Source: an uncultured Butyrivibrio sp. (GTDB taxonomy: Bacteria; Bacillota; Clostridia; Lachnospirales; Lachnospiraceae). From it: a stretch of 49,434 nt of DNA. The notes under the pieces are model-generated. The model worked only from the letters and a program-made list of their open reading frames with translations. It had not been told where the DNA came from and ran no database searches. Shown one piece after another: positions 26,115 to 33,957 of the stretch; position 1 is the stretch's first letter; every line of letters begins with the position of its first letter. The translations under genes were made by a program, and so were the position numbers. The stretch lies in the NCBI GenBank assembly GCA_947168935.1, contig CAMVNV010000009.1, positions 1 through 49,434 on the forward strand, in the 5' to 3' direction.

Positions 26115-27341
26115 ATGAAAAAGAAAGATACTCAAAACCCGCAGCAGTTTCAGGCTGCACCACCTAAGAAGGGGATCAGATTATCAACAATAGTTGAAGT
26201 ATTCATGTTCATTTCAGGAATTCTTCTTACAGTTATGTTCTTCCTTCCTGTTTATAAGGATACTGTTAAGTATGATTCAAATTACTTTAAGCTTGATAAC
26301 CTGCTTGGTGTTTTCCCTGATAATGCAGCATCTTACCTTGATCTTGCAGGAAGATTCCTTGATGACAGTAATGTTGCAGTTACTGTTATGATCTTTGCAT
26401 TCATGTTAGTAATGCCTATTCTTCTTGCAGTACTGACATTCCCTAAGCTTAGAAAGATCTCAGCACTTTCAATTATTCCGATCATCATCCTTGTTGCTGG
26501 ACAGTTCTTCTTCGGCATGGGATTCACAGTAGAGCAGAGAGCTCTTGAGCTTGCTCCTATCGGATACTGCTACAGCGTTCTTGTATTCCAGCTTCCAACT
26601 CTGTATCTTATCTTCATCATCCAGTCCATTATTGAAAAGGGCAGAATGAAGAAAGAAGCTAAGAATGCTCCAGCTATGGATCCTTCTTATCAGCAGCAGT
26701 TCGCACCTCAGGGCGGCTTCGGTCAGCCTACAGAAGGTCCTCAGTTTGGCGGACCACAGGGCGGATTTGGTCAGCAGCCTCCTATGAATGAACAGCAGTT
26801 TGCACCACAGGGTGGTTTCGGTCAGCCTATGGGCGGCCCTCAGTTTGGTGGTCCTCAGGGTGGATTTGGTCAGCCAGCTCCTTCTAATGAACAGCAGTTT
26901 GCTCCTCAGAATGATTTCCAGCAGGCTCCTTCATTTAATCAGCAGCCTCAGAATGATTTCCAGCAGGCTCCTTCATTTAATCAGCAGCCTCAGAACGATT
27001 TCTTTGCAGAAGCTCCTGTAAACGAAGTTAAGGCTCCTGAAGTAGTTGAAGAAGCTCCTGCAGCTCCAGAACCAGTATTTGGTGCAGAAGAAGTAAAAGA
27101 AGCTCCAGCAGAGACAGTTGAAGCTCCAGCATTTAACGAAGGTGTGACAGAAGATCTGTCTGAAAATGCTCCTGAAGCAGCTCCTGAAGTTACAGAGTCT
27201 ACAACAGGTACTATCGATGCATCTGTAGCACCTGCAGCAGAGGAACCTGTTAAGATGCAGCCAGCTTTCTGCCAGCAGTGCGGAGCTAAGCTTGAGCAGG
27301 GTGCACTCTTCTGCATGCAGTGCGGATCACCTGTTAAGTAA
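26115..27341 (+). CDS. Membrane protein with Gln/Pro/Gly repeats and C-terminal zinc ribbon
   Basis: The N-terminal ~180 residues carry four hydrophobic helices. They are followed by a repetitive Gln-Pro-Gly-Phe region (~195-295) with two ~37-residue units built on QQFAPQGGFGQP and FGGPQGGFGQ, then two identical 14-residue units NDFQQAPSFNQQPQ. A Pro/Ala/Glu-rich stretch follows. The last 25 residues form a zinc ribbon, CQQCGAKLEQGALFCMQCG, with two CxxC knuckles. AAGGAG precedes the ATG. The order suggests a membrane anchor with a disordered cytoplasmic spacer. The function is unknown. Repeat copy 2 lies 27 bases downstream. Confidence 0.85.
   Translation: MKKKDTQNPQQFQAAPPKKGIRLSTIVEVFMFISGILLTVMFFLPVYKDTVKYDSNYFKLDNLLGVFPDNAASYLDLAGRFLDDSNVAVTVMIFAFMLVMPILLAVLTFPKLRKISALSIIPIIILVAGQFFFGMGFTVEQRALELAPIGYCYSVLVFQLPTLYLIFIIQSIIEKGRMKKEAKNAPAMDPSYQQQFAPQGGFGQPTEGPQFGGPQGGFGQQPPMNEQQFAPQGGFGQPMGGPQFGGPQGGFGQPAPSNEQQFAPQNDFQQAPSFNQQPQNDFQQAPSFNQQPQNDFFAEAPVNEVKAPEVVEEAPAAPEPVFGAEEVKEAPAETVEAPAFNEGVTEDLSENAPEAAPEVTESTTGTIDASVAPAAEEPVKMQPAFCQQCGAKLEQGALFCMQCGSPVK
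26910..26993 (+). repeat. Two identical 42-bp tandem units
   Basis: Two exact 42-bp copies (26910-26951 and 26952-26993) encode NDFQQAPSFNQQPQ twice and are followed by the first codons of a third. DNA-level identity indicates recent slippage or duplication, so copy number may vary between strains. Confidence 0.9.
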
Positions 27342-27368
27342 TCTTATTAAAGATAAAAAATGCAAATA

Positions 27369-27517
27369 GTATACATTCTTGAACATAAAGTTCAAGAATG
27401 CAGCAATAGAGCCAATTGAGTTCGACTTCGTCGAAGGCTCTATTGCCAACCGATTCATAGAATTACGAAACACGCAGTAAATGCGCGTTTCTGTAATTTA
27501 CATTCAAGAAGTCATAC
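27369..27517 (+). repeat. 149-bp structured dispersed repeat, copy 2
   Basis: It has the same length and ends as copy 1. H1 is ATTCTTGAAC/GTTCAAGAAT; H2 is identical to copy 1; H3 has one changed base. Relative to copy 1, H1 has two base pairs changed on both sides (T-A to C-G twice), so pairing is kept. It starts 27 bases after the upstream stop codon, in the same orientation as that gene. Confidence 0.93.
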
Positions 27518-27528
27518 AATGAACTTGT

Positions 27529-27559
27529 AAAGCCATCAGAGCAATCTGATGGCTTTTTT
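27529..27559 (+). terminator. Terminator downstream of repeat copy 2
   Basis: AAGCCATCAGA and TCTGATGGCTT form a perfect 11-bp stem with a GCAA loop, followed by TTTTT. It ends the transcript of the zinc-ribbon protein, so repeat copy 2 lies inside that transcript. Confidence 0.9.
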
Positions 27560-27621
27560 ATGATAATTCATATTCATATTGAATAATAAATACGCGCCAC
27601 AACTGGTTTACATGATAGCGT

Positions 27622-27649
27622 TTGACATGATTTGTAATAACGATAATAA
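27622..27649 (+). promoter_or_regulatory. Promoter of the ABCG-type transporter operon
   Basis: TTGACA (27622-27627) is followed after 16 bases by TAATAA (27644-27649), about 40 bases before the ATG. Confidence 0.55.
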
Positions 27650-27690
27650 TTATTTGTATAAGACTATTTAATCGAAGGGGGTTAATTAGT

Positions 27691-29016
27691 ATGCCGGAAG
27701 CTTCAAGTAACATCTTTGATTACTTTAATACAGTTAGCTGGCTCCTATATTCCATTGGCCTTATGGGTATCTTTAAAAAGTGCAAGGTCAATCCTTTATG
27801 GGCATGGGCACCTGTTGCCAAGGAGTATAAGCTGGGGCAATGCGCCTATAAGGAGAAGGAAGGCAGGACCTATGCTAAGCTATCTATTGCCGGTTATATC
27901 TTTAATTTCGCTGATAATTTTGTTGATCATGAGTCATCTTTATACATTGTTTTTTTAATTCTATATATTGCTGTTGGTATCGGAGCAATAATATATATGG
28001 TCCGAATTACGATAGGACTGTGTGAAGTCTTTAAAAAAAAGAAGTCATGGGCGATCATGTGGTTCATCTTGCAGATGCCTACGGCTCTTATATGGGGCTA
28101 TAACAAGAAGTTTGTTCCAGTTAAGCAGGTTGCAGTGATCCAAGACGGTGTCAAGGATTCCGGAATAAACCTTGATGCAAGGGATGAAGGGCTCACTGTT
28201 AACATAAACAGTCGTACGATCATTGACCTTTTTAAAAAGAAATACCTTCTTAAAGATATTCATCTGCATATTCCCAAAGGTCATATGGTGCTTCTTCTTG
28301 GCGGATCGGGCGCAGGTAAGACGACATTTCTAAATGCAGTTACGGGCTATGAAAAGGCTGATGCCCAGATCCTTCTTGATAAGCAGAACATATACAAAGA
28401 GTATGAGAGTCTTAAGTATGATGTTGGATTTGTACCACAGCAGGATCTTATGAGGGGGAATGATACGGTGTATCTGACTCTTCACGATGCAGCATCCTTG
28501 AGGCTTCCTTCAAGCGTGTCCTACAAAGATAAGAAAAGAAGAGTTAACGAAGTTCTTGAAGAGTTTGGCCTTGGCGCAATAAGAAACTCTCTTGTGGAAA
28601 AACTGTCCGGCGGCCAGCGCAAGAGACTTTCCATAGCAATGGAGTTTATTTCTGATCCATCACTATTTATTCTTGATGAGCCGGATTCAGGCCTTGACGG
28701 CGTAGTAGCAAGAGGCCTTTTTGAAAAGCTTAGGTCTATCGCAGATTCAGGCAAGATTGTAGTAGTTATAACCCATACTCCCGACAGAGTTATAGATCTG
28801 TTTGATGATGTGGTGGTTCTTGCCAAGGATTCATCAAGATGCGGAAGACTTGCATATTACGGACCTATAGAAGACTCATATACCTTTTTTAACAAAAAAT
28901 CTATGGAAGATATACTCCTTTCTGTTAATCAGAAGGAAGAAGGCGGCGAAGGCCTTGCAGATGAGTATGTAGAAAAATATGCGCAGCTTATGACGCAGGA
29001 AAAGGAGGCTGGTTGA
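27691..29016 (+). CDS. ABCG-type ATPase with N-terminal membrane helices
   Basis: Residues 1-140 hold about four hydrophobic segments with an LWAWAPVAKEYKLGQ loop, of a kind seen in small DUF5684-like membrane proteins. Residues ~165-415 are an ABC ATPase with Walker A GGSGAGKT (204-211), signature LSGGQ (305-309), Walker B LFILDE (325-330) and switch ITHTPDR. The ATPase is of the ABCG/White type, judged by QRKRLSIAMEFISDPSLFILDEP. The permease gene starts four bases after the stop codon. Together they resemble a split half-transporter exporter. The fused helices at the N-terminus are unusual. The substrate is unknown. Confidence 0.85.
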   Translation: MPEASSNIFDYFNTVSWLLYSIGLMGIFKKCKVNPLWAWAPVAKEYKLGQCAYKEKEGRTYAKLSIAGYIFNFADNFVDHESSLYIVFLILYIAVGIGAIIYMVRITIGLCEVFKKKKSWAIMWFILQMPTALIWGYNKKFVPVKQVAVIQDGVKDSGINLDARDEGLTVNINSRTIIDLFKKKYLLKDIHLHIPKGHMVLLLGGSGAGKTTFLNAVTGYEKADAQILLDKQNIYKEYESLKYDVGFVPQQDLMRGNDTVYLTLHDAASLRLPSSVSYKDKKRRVNEVLEEFGLGAIRNSLVEKLSGGQRKRLSIAMEFISDPSLFILDEPDSGLDGVVARGLFEKLRSIADSGKIVVVITHTPDRVIDLFDDVVVLAKDSSRCGRLAYYGPIEDSYTFFNKKSMEDILLSVNQKEEGGEGLADEYVEKYAQLMTQEKEAG

Positions 29017-29020
29017 TTCT

Positions 29021-29962
29021 ATGAAAAAGAGTATCAGACATAGTGGACGCTTATACCAGACCTTCATTTATCTTGGGAAGCTGTTCAGAATGTTTATCTT
29101 CCAAAATGACTGGAAGGTTCTTCCTATGTCAGCTATCATCGCAGGTCTCGTGTCTTTTGTAGTTGGTGCAAATGTTTTTGTAAGTCAGGAGGGAACTCTT
29201 ACAGGAACCTTCGCCATGACCTGCATATGCATATGGAACGGCTTTTTTAATTCGATCCAGGTCATATGCAGAGAAAGACCTATTGTAAAAAGAGAGCACA
29301 GGTCAGGACTTCACATTACGTCCTATATTGCGGCACACATGATATATCAGGCTTTCCTGTGTATATGCCAGACTGTGATAACCATAATGATCTGCGTATT
29401 TGCAGAGGTTGCATTCCCGAGTGCCGGCATGGTTACGCCAATAGCTCTTCTTGATATAGCAATAACCATTTTCCTTGTAACCTACTGCGCTGATATGATG
29501 GCACTTATGGTGTCAGCTATGGTTCATTCAACAACTACTGCGATGACTATCATGCCATTTCTACTAATCTTCCAGCTGGTTTTCTCAGGAGGGTTCTTCT
29601 CACTTCCGGCTCCAGCCCTGAAGGTCGCCAATGTGACCATATCCAAATGGGGACTTACTGCTCTTTGCATTCAGGGCAATTATAACGACCTTCCCATGGT
29701 GTCCTTGTGGAATAGCATGGTCAAGATGAAGAACGTTGATGTTGGAGGCGAAAAGCCTGTGTACGACGCCCTTAAATACGTAGAAGATTCTGGAAAAAGA
29801 GATATTCTCCTTGCAGAGAGCGGTAAGCAGAACCAAAATCCTGCTTACAACTATGATCCTGAGAATCTGAAAAGATGCTGGAAGTTCCTTATACTGTTAT
29901 CTCTTTTGTATGTATTTATAGCAGTAACAAGTCTTGAAGCGATAGACAAGGATAAACGTTAG
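29021..29962 (+). CDS. ABC-2/ABCG-type permease
   Basis: This 313-residue integral membrane protein has about six helices. It shows ABCG-permease features: the RERPIVKREHRSGLHITSYI coupling-helix region (E/K-rich, followed by a Y-I helix) and the FLLIFQLVFSGGFFSLPAP segment before the last extracellular loop. AGGAGG lies inside the end of the ATPase gene. It should be the membrane partner of the ATPase at 27691. Confidence 0.85.
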   Translation: MKKSIRHSGRLYQTFIYLGKLFRMFIFQNDWKVLPMSAIIAGLVSFVVGANVFVSQEGTLTGTFAMTCICIWNGFFNSIQVICRERPIVKREHRSGLHITSYIAAHMIYQAFLCICQTVITIMICVFAEVAFPSAGMVTPIALLDIAITIFLVTYCADMMALMVSAMVHSTTTAMTIMPFLLIFQLVFSGGFFSLPAPALKVANVTISKWGLTALCIQGNYNDLPMVSLWNSMVKMKNVDVGGEKPVYDALKYVEDSGKRDILLAESGKQNQNPAYNYDPENLKRCWKFLILLSLLYVFIAVTSLEAIDKDKR

Positions 29963-30066
29963 CAATGATAAGGATTATAAGATAAGGCTATAAAAACAAA
30001 AAATTAATATACGTTGTAATAGCAACTATTAGTAAATTCAAAGCAATAATCAGATAGATTAGACTC

Positions 30067-30094
30067 TTGCTTTTTAGCTAAAATTGGTTAAAAT
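30067..30094 (+). promoter_or_regulatory. Promoter of the GH36 gene
   Basis: TTGCTT (30067-30072) and TAAAAT (30089-30094) are 16 bases apart. The palindrome TTTTAGCTAAAA occupies the spacer between them. Confidence 0.55.
30072..30083. promoter_or_regulatory. Candidate LacI-type operator (TTTTAGCTAAAA)
   Basis: This perfect 12-bp palindrome contains the core TTAGCTAA (30074-30081) and lies exactly between the -35 and -10 boxes of the GH36 promoter. The same core occurs five times upstream of the sugar-binding-protein gene. It is probably the site of the LacI-family regulator encoded at 32402. Confidence 0.55.
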
Positions 30095-30130
30095 TAAGGT
30101 AATATTTTAGCTGGAAGGGAAGAGTTTTTT

Positions 30131-32323
30131 ATGGATATTAGATTTAATGAAAAAGACAGATTGTTTGTCATAGATACTGAAAATACAAGCTATGTTATTG
30201 GAATACTGGGGCAGGAGGGATTTCTTGGCCACCTGTATTTTGGGGATAAGATAGAGTATGAAGATGCTCCCTATCTTTATAAATTCTCTCAGAACTTGAA
30301 TGTTCCTGAGCCTTTAATGCGCGATAGGAGCTCTTTTTTGGACTGTTATCCATTTGAATATACGTCCAATAATGTTGGTGACTACAGAAAGAGTGGAATA
30401 GAGATAACTGATGATAATGGGCACACAAGTCTCCAGCTATTTTATGAGTCTCACGAGATCTATAGGGGTAAAAAGAGCCTACCGGGACTTCCTGCAACTT
30501 TTGGAGATGATGCAGATTCCATGTCTTTGGACATAGTATTAAAAGACAGCGTAACAGGGCTTAAGGCGGTTCTTACATACAGCATATTTGAAGGCCTTGA
30601 TACAGTTATAAGGTCAGTTAAGCTTATAAATGAATCCGATAAAAATATTTTTATTGATAAAGTTATGTCCATGACAATGGATATGGATCAGGAAGACTAT
30701 CAGCTTCTTACACTTCACGGTTCCTGGGCTCGTGAGAGGATGATGGACTTTAGGGATATTGGATATGGAGATACTTCCATAGAGTCCTTCAGAGGAGAGT
30801 CATCTCACCAGTTCCAGCCTTTTATGGCACTTGTACAAAACGGTGATTCTCAGGATACTGGAAAGGTATATGGCTTTTCATTAGTATACTCAGGTAACTT
30901 TGAAGCAGGTGTATGCAAGAGCCAGTTCAGTAGCCTTCGTATGTACATGGGTATTGGCTCTAAGAACTTTAGATGGAAGCTTAAGTCAGGGGATGTCTTC
31001 CAGGCGCCTGAAGTAGTTCTTACCTACTCATCAGAAGGTCTTGGCAAGATGACAAGAACTCTTCATGATCTTTATAGAGGACACCTTATCAGAAGTAAAT
31101 ATAGGGATATGGAGCGTCCTATTCTTATAAATAACTGGGAAGCAACTTATTTTGATTTTGATTCAGATAAGCTCCTTGCTATTGCAAAGGAAGCTAAAAA
31201 AAGCGGTATCGAAATGCTGGTCATGGATGATGGCTGGTTTGGTCAGAGAAATGATGATAATTCAAGCCTTGGCGACTGGTTTGTAAATGAAGATAAGCTT
31301 AAAGGCGGACTTAAAAAGCTTGTTGATGATGTAAACGCCATAGGTATGAAGTTTGGTATCTGGATGGAGCCTGAGATGGTATCTCCTGTATCAAAACTAT
31401 ATGAAGAGCATCCTGACTGGGCAATTCAGGTACCGGGGAGAGAACCTTGCAGAAGCCGTAATCAGTATGTTCTTGACCTTACAAGAAAAGAAGTTAGAGA
31501 CTATATATACGGCAGGATCAAAGATATCCTTACAAGTGCCAACATTGAGTATGTAAAGTGGGATATGAACAGGCAGCTTTGCGACCTTGGTTCACTTGGC
31601 CTTGATGCCGATACTCAGGGAGAACTTAGTCACAGATATATGCTTGCAGTATATGAACTTCAGGAAAGACTTGTAACAGACTTCCCTGACCTTCTATTGG
31701 AGAACTGCTCAGGCGGCGGAGCAAGGTTTGATGCAGGAATGCTGTATTACAGCCCTCAGATCTGGTGCTCTGATGATACCGATGCTATAGAGAGACTTAA
31801 GATTCAGGAAGGCACAAGCCTTATTTTCCCTCTTAGCACAATGGGAGCACATGTATCTGACTGTCCTAATCATACAGTCGGAAGAACAACACCATTTAAG
31901 ACTAGAGGAGATGTAGCTCTTGCCGGAACATTCGGATACGAGCTTGATATTACCAAGATTCCTGCAAGCGATAGAGAAGATATTCCCCGCCAGGTTGCTG
32001 TATACCATAAGTATAATCACCTTGTAAGAAGCGGAGATTATTACAGGCTTTCATCTTATCAGAGGAACCATGAGATGGATGCATACATGGTTGTAAGTAA
32101 AGATAAAAAAGAAGCGCTTATAACTTACGTTAAGGTAACAGCTTCTCCTAATCCTGCAAGAAAGGTACTTAAGGTTCCGGCACTTCTTCCTGATGCAACT
32201 TATGAGATTGAGGGTAGTGATATAATGGTTAAAGGCTCCACCCTTGAAAGAGCCGGAATCGTACTTCCTAACCTTCACGGAGACTATCAGTCAGAGCTTA
32301 TACATCTTGTGGCTAAAGATTGA
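30131..32323 (+). CDS. Alpha-galactosidase, GH36
   Basis: This 730-residue enzyme has the GH36 layout: N-terminal beta-sandwich (~1-320), catalytic barrel and C-terminal beta domain. The nucleophile is D478 in VKWDMNR and the acid/base is D548 in WCSDDTD, the same numbering as known full-length GH36 alpha-galactosidases. LVMDDGWFGQR and LLENCSGGGARFD are further substrate-binding landmarks. No signal peptide is present, so it acts inside the cell, removing alpha-1,6-galactose from imported galacto-manno-oligosaccharides (raffinose-type sugars are also possible). The LacI regulator follows and the mannan importer lies beyond it. The promoter carries a TTTTAGCTAAAA palindrome. Confidence 0.96.
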   Translation: MDIRFNEKDRLFVIDTENTSYVIGILGQEGFLGHLYFGDKIEYEDAPYLYKFSQNLNVPEPLMRDRSSFLDCYPFEYTSNNVGDYRKSGIEITDDNGHTSLQLFYESHEIYRGKKSLPGLPATFGDDADSMSLDIVLKDSVTGLKAVLTYSIFEGLDTVIRSVKLINESDKNIFIDKVMSMTMDMDQEDYQLLTLHGSWARERMMDFRDIGYGDTSIESFRGESSHQFQPFMALVQNGDSQDTGKVYGFSLVYSGNFEAGVCKSQFSSLRMYMGIGSKNFRWKLKSGDVFQAPEVVLTYSSEGLGKMTRTLHDLYRGHLIRSKYRDMERPILINNWEATYFDFDSDKLLAIAKEAKKSGIEMLVMDDGWFGQRNDDNSSLGDWFVNEDKLKGGLKKLVDDVNAIGMKFGIWMEPEMVSPVSKLYEEHPDWAIQVPGREPCRSRNQYVLDLTRKEVRDYIYGRIKDILTSANIEYVKWDMNRQLCDLGSLGLDADTQGELSHRYMLAVYELQERLVTDFPDLLLENCSGGGARFDAGMLYYSPQIWCSDDTDAIERLKIQEGTSLIFPLSTMGAHVSDCPNHTVGRTTPFKTRGDVALAGTFGYELDITKIPASDREDIPRQVAVYHKYNHLVRSGDYYRLSSYQRNHEMDAYMVVSKDKKEALITYVKVTASPNPARKVLKVPALLPDATYEIEGSDIMVKGSTLERAGIVLPNLHGDYQSELIHLVAKD

Positions 32324-32401
32324 TTAAATTATTGATTTTAAGAACTGATTCATAAAAAATGAATCTAAGGTAACAAGAAAGATAAGAGAGGATCAATATA
32401 T

Positions 32402-33433
32402 ATGGCTAAGAAAACTACAATGTCTGATATTGCCAAGGAACTTGGGATCAGCACAGTTACTGTATCCAAGGCTCTGTCTGGTCAAAAAGGTGTAAGTGAA
32501 GAGCTTCGCCAGAAGATAATGGATATTGCAAAGGATAGAGGCTATCAAAAGTCCTTTTCTAGTCAGCCGAAAGAGAGCTATAAGATAGGAGTTCTAATAG
32601 GCAGCAGATATGTTGGGAACATAGATTCATTCTATGGTCATATGTATCAGATCTTTTCTGCAAAAGCCGCTAAAACAGGATCATTTACAATGCTTGAGAT
32701 CTTAAGCGACGAAGATGAAAAGAATCTTGTTTTTCCTAAGATAATAGGCGATGGAACAGTGGATGCCATTGTTATCATGGGAGCACTTAGCGAAGAGTAT
32801 CTGAATATGCTCGATGAAAGGCTCAAGACTCCGACTTTCTATATGGATTTTACTGATAGAAAACATCAGAAGGATTCTGTAATATCCGGAAGTTACTATG
32901 GTTCATACATCCTGACCAACTATCTTTTTGATAAAGGTCATACTGACATAGGTTATGTTGGAACAGTCCTGTCTACATCATCTATTACTGACAGATATCT
33001 TGGCTATGTCAGAGCTATGATGGAGCATGGCAAAGAGATCAACAAGAACTGGATCTTAGATGACCGCGGCATTAACAATGACAAGGTTGATTTTGAAAAA
33101 AATACAGTATTTCCAAAGGGTAAGCTCCCGACTGCCTTTGTATGTAACTGCGACCTGTCAGCTAACATGTTTATTCAGTACCTTAAAGTTAAAGGCTACA
33201 GGGTTCCAGAGGATATATCGCTTGTAGGATATGATGATTTCCTCTTTGCAGATGGCGCATCCGTGGGAATCACAACCTATAAGGTTGATATGGATGAGAT
33301 GGTCAAAAGAACTATCAAAAGGATCAACCATGTTCTTAGAGGCGAGAAGTACCGCGGCGGCCTTAGCATCGTAGAGGGATCTCTGGTAGAACGCGACAGC
33401 GTTAAGGATCTGACTAAGAGTAAAAAAGTCTGA
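32402..33433 (+). CDS. LacI-family transcriptional regulator
   Basis: The N-terminal helix-turn-helix (TMSDIAKELGISTVTVSKAL) and hinge region (KIMDIAKDRGYQK) are classic LacI family. The periplasmic-binding-protein-like sugar domain follows (~60-335), with SLVGYDDFLFADGASVGITT typical of its second lobe. At 343 residues it is of normal length. It lies between the GH36 gene and the importer, so it probably represses both until a manno-oligosaccharide is present. The TTAGCTAA palindromes upstream of those two genes are the likely targets; none is seen upstream of this gene itself. AGAGGA precedes the ATG. Confidence 0.93.
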   Translation: MAKKTTMSDIAKELGISTVTVSKALSGQKGVSEELRQKIMDIAKDRGYQKSFSSQPKESYKIGVLIGSRYVGNIDSFYGHMYQIFSAKAAKTGSFTMLEILSDEDEKNLVFPKIIGDGTVDAIVIMGALSEEYLNMLDERLKTPTFYMDFTDRKHQKDSVISGSYYGSYILTNYLFDKGHTDIGYVGTVLSTSSITDRYLGYVRAMMEHGKEINKNWILDDRGINNDKVDFEKNTVFPKGKLPTAFVCNCDLSANMFIQYLKVKGYRVPEDISLVGYDDFLFADGASVGITTYKVDMDEMVKRTIKRINHVLRGEKYRGGLSIVEGSLVERDSVKDLTKSKKV

Positions 33434-33459
33434 ACTTGAAAAACTATCAAAAGTAATGT

Positions 33460-33608
33460 GTATGAAATCTTGAACGTAAATTACAGAAACGCGCATTTAC
33501 TGCGTGTTTCGTAATTCGATGAATCGGTTGGCAATAGAGCCTTCGACGAAGTCGAACTCAACCTACTCTATTGCTGCATTCTTGAACTTTATGTTCAAGA
33601 ATGTATAT
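33460..33608 (-). repeat. 149-bp structured dispersed repeat, copy 3 (inverted)
   Basis: Read on the minus strand this is the same 149-bp element, differing from copy 2 at about nine positions by hand count: one at the first base, a four-base block (CCAA to TAGG) in H2, and the rest towards the 3' end. H1 is identical to copy 2. It starts 26 bases after the LacI stop codon and is opposite in orientation to that gene. Confidence 0.93.
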
Positions 33609-33668
33609 TAAATAAGGTGATAGAAAACAAGCGTTAGTTTGGTAAAGTAAATCATAATGAAGTAAAAA

Positions 33669-33739
33669 TTAGCTAACAAAGATTTAGGTATAGATTAAAT
33701 TAGCTAACAAAAAATTTAGGTATAGATTAAATTAGCTAA
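33669..33739. promoter_or_regulatory. Three phased TTAGCTAA sites in direct repeats
   Basis: TTAGCTAA occurs at 33669-33676, 33700-33707 and 33732-33739. The first two head near-identical direct repeats of 31 and 32 bp (TTAGCTAACAAA, then TTTAGGTATAGATTAAA). The spacing is close to three helical turns, so bound proteins would sit on one face of the DNA. Confidence 0.6.
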
Positions 33740-33751
33740 AAAACTAAAAGT

Positions 33752-33779
33752 TTAACAAAAACTCGAAAAGCTTTATAAA
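33752..33779 (+). promoter_or_regulatory. Candidate promoter upstream of an intergenic terminator
   Basis: TTAACA (33752-33757) and TATAAA (33774-33779) are 16 bases apart. They lie between the phased TTAGCTAA sites and a strong terminator, so the product would be only about 60 bases long. Confidence 0.35.
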
Positions 33780-33785
33780 TCAACA

Positions 33786-33848
33786 TATTAAGTAAACTAG
33801 AGCAACTTGCAAGAGGAGAAAACTCCCAAAAACAAGTTGCTCTTTTTG
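33786..33848 (+). ncRNA. Candidate ~60-nt small RNA or aborted leader
   Basis: If the promoter at 33752 is used, its transcript would run from about 33786 to the terminator at 33848. It would consist almost wholly of the terminator stem, with an inner GGAG/CTCC hairpin whose strand looks like a ribosome-binding sequence. No family is recognised; existence is inferred from signals only. Confidence 0.22.
33799..33848 (+). terminator. Terminator between the LacI and binding-protein genes
   Basis: AGAGCAACTTG and CAAGTTGCTCT form a perfect 11-bp stem followed by TTTTG. The 23-base loop contains a GGAG-AAAA-CTCC mini-hairpin. Confidence 0.85.
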
Positions 33849-33875
33849 TTTATTAAGTAGAAGTTAGTTAAAATA

Positions 33876-33928
33876 TTAGCTAAAATATTGATTAATATAA
33901 ATAAAAGTATAAAATATTAATTAGCTAA
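33876..33928. promoter_or_regulatory. Two TTAGCTAA sites in the binding-protein promoter region
   Basis: TTAGCTAA is found at 33876-33883 and 33921-33928, 45 bases apart, in a very AT-rich stretch that also holds TATAAA at 33908-33913. They flank the likely promoter, a layout that allows looping or steric repression. Confidence 0.5.
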
Positions 33929-33957
33929 AAACCATATAAATATTTAAGGAGGATATT

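Noticed and set aside
33669..33739. Short direct repeats considered as a CRISPR-like array
   Set aside because: Only two to three 31-32 bp units with no unique spacers and no cas genes; better explained as operator repeats.
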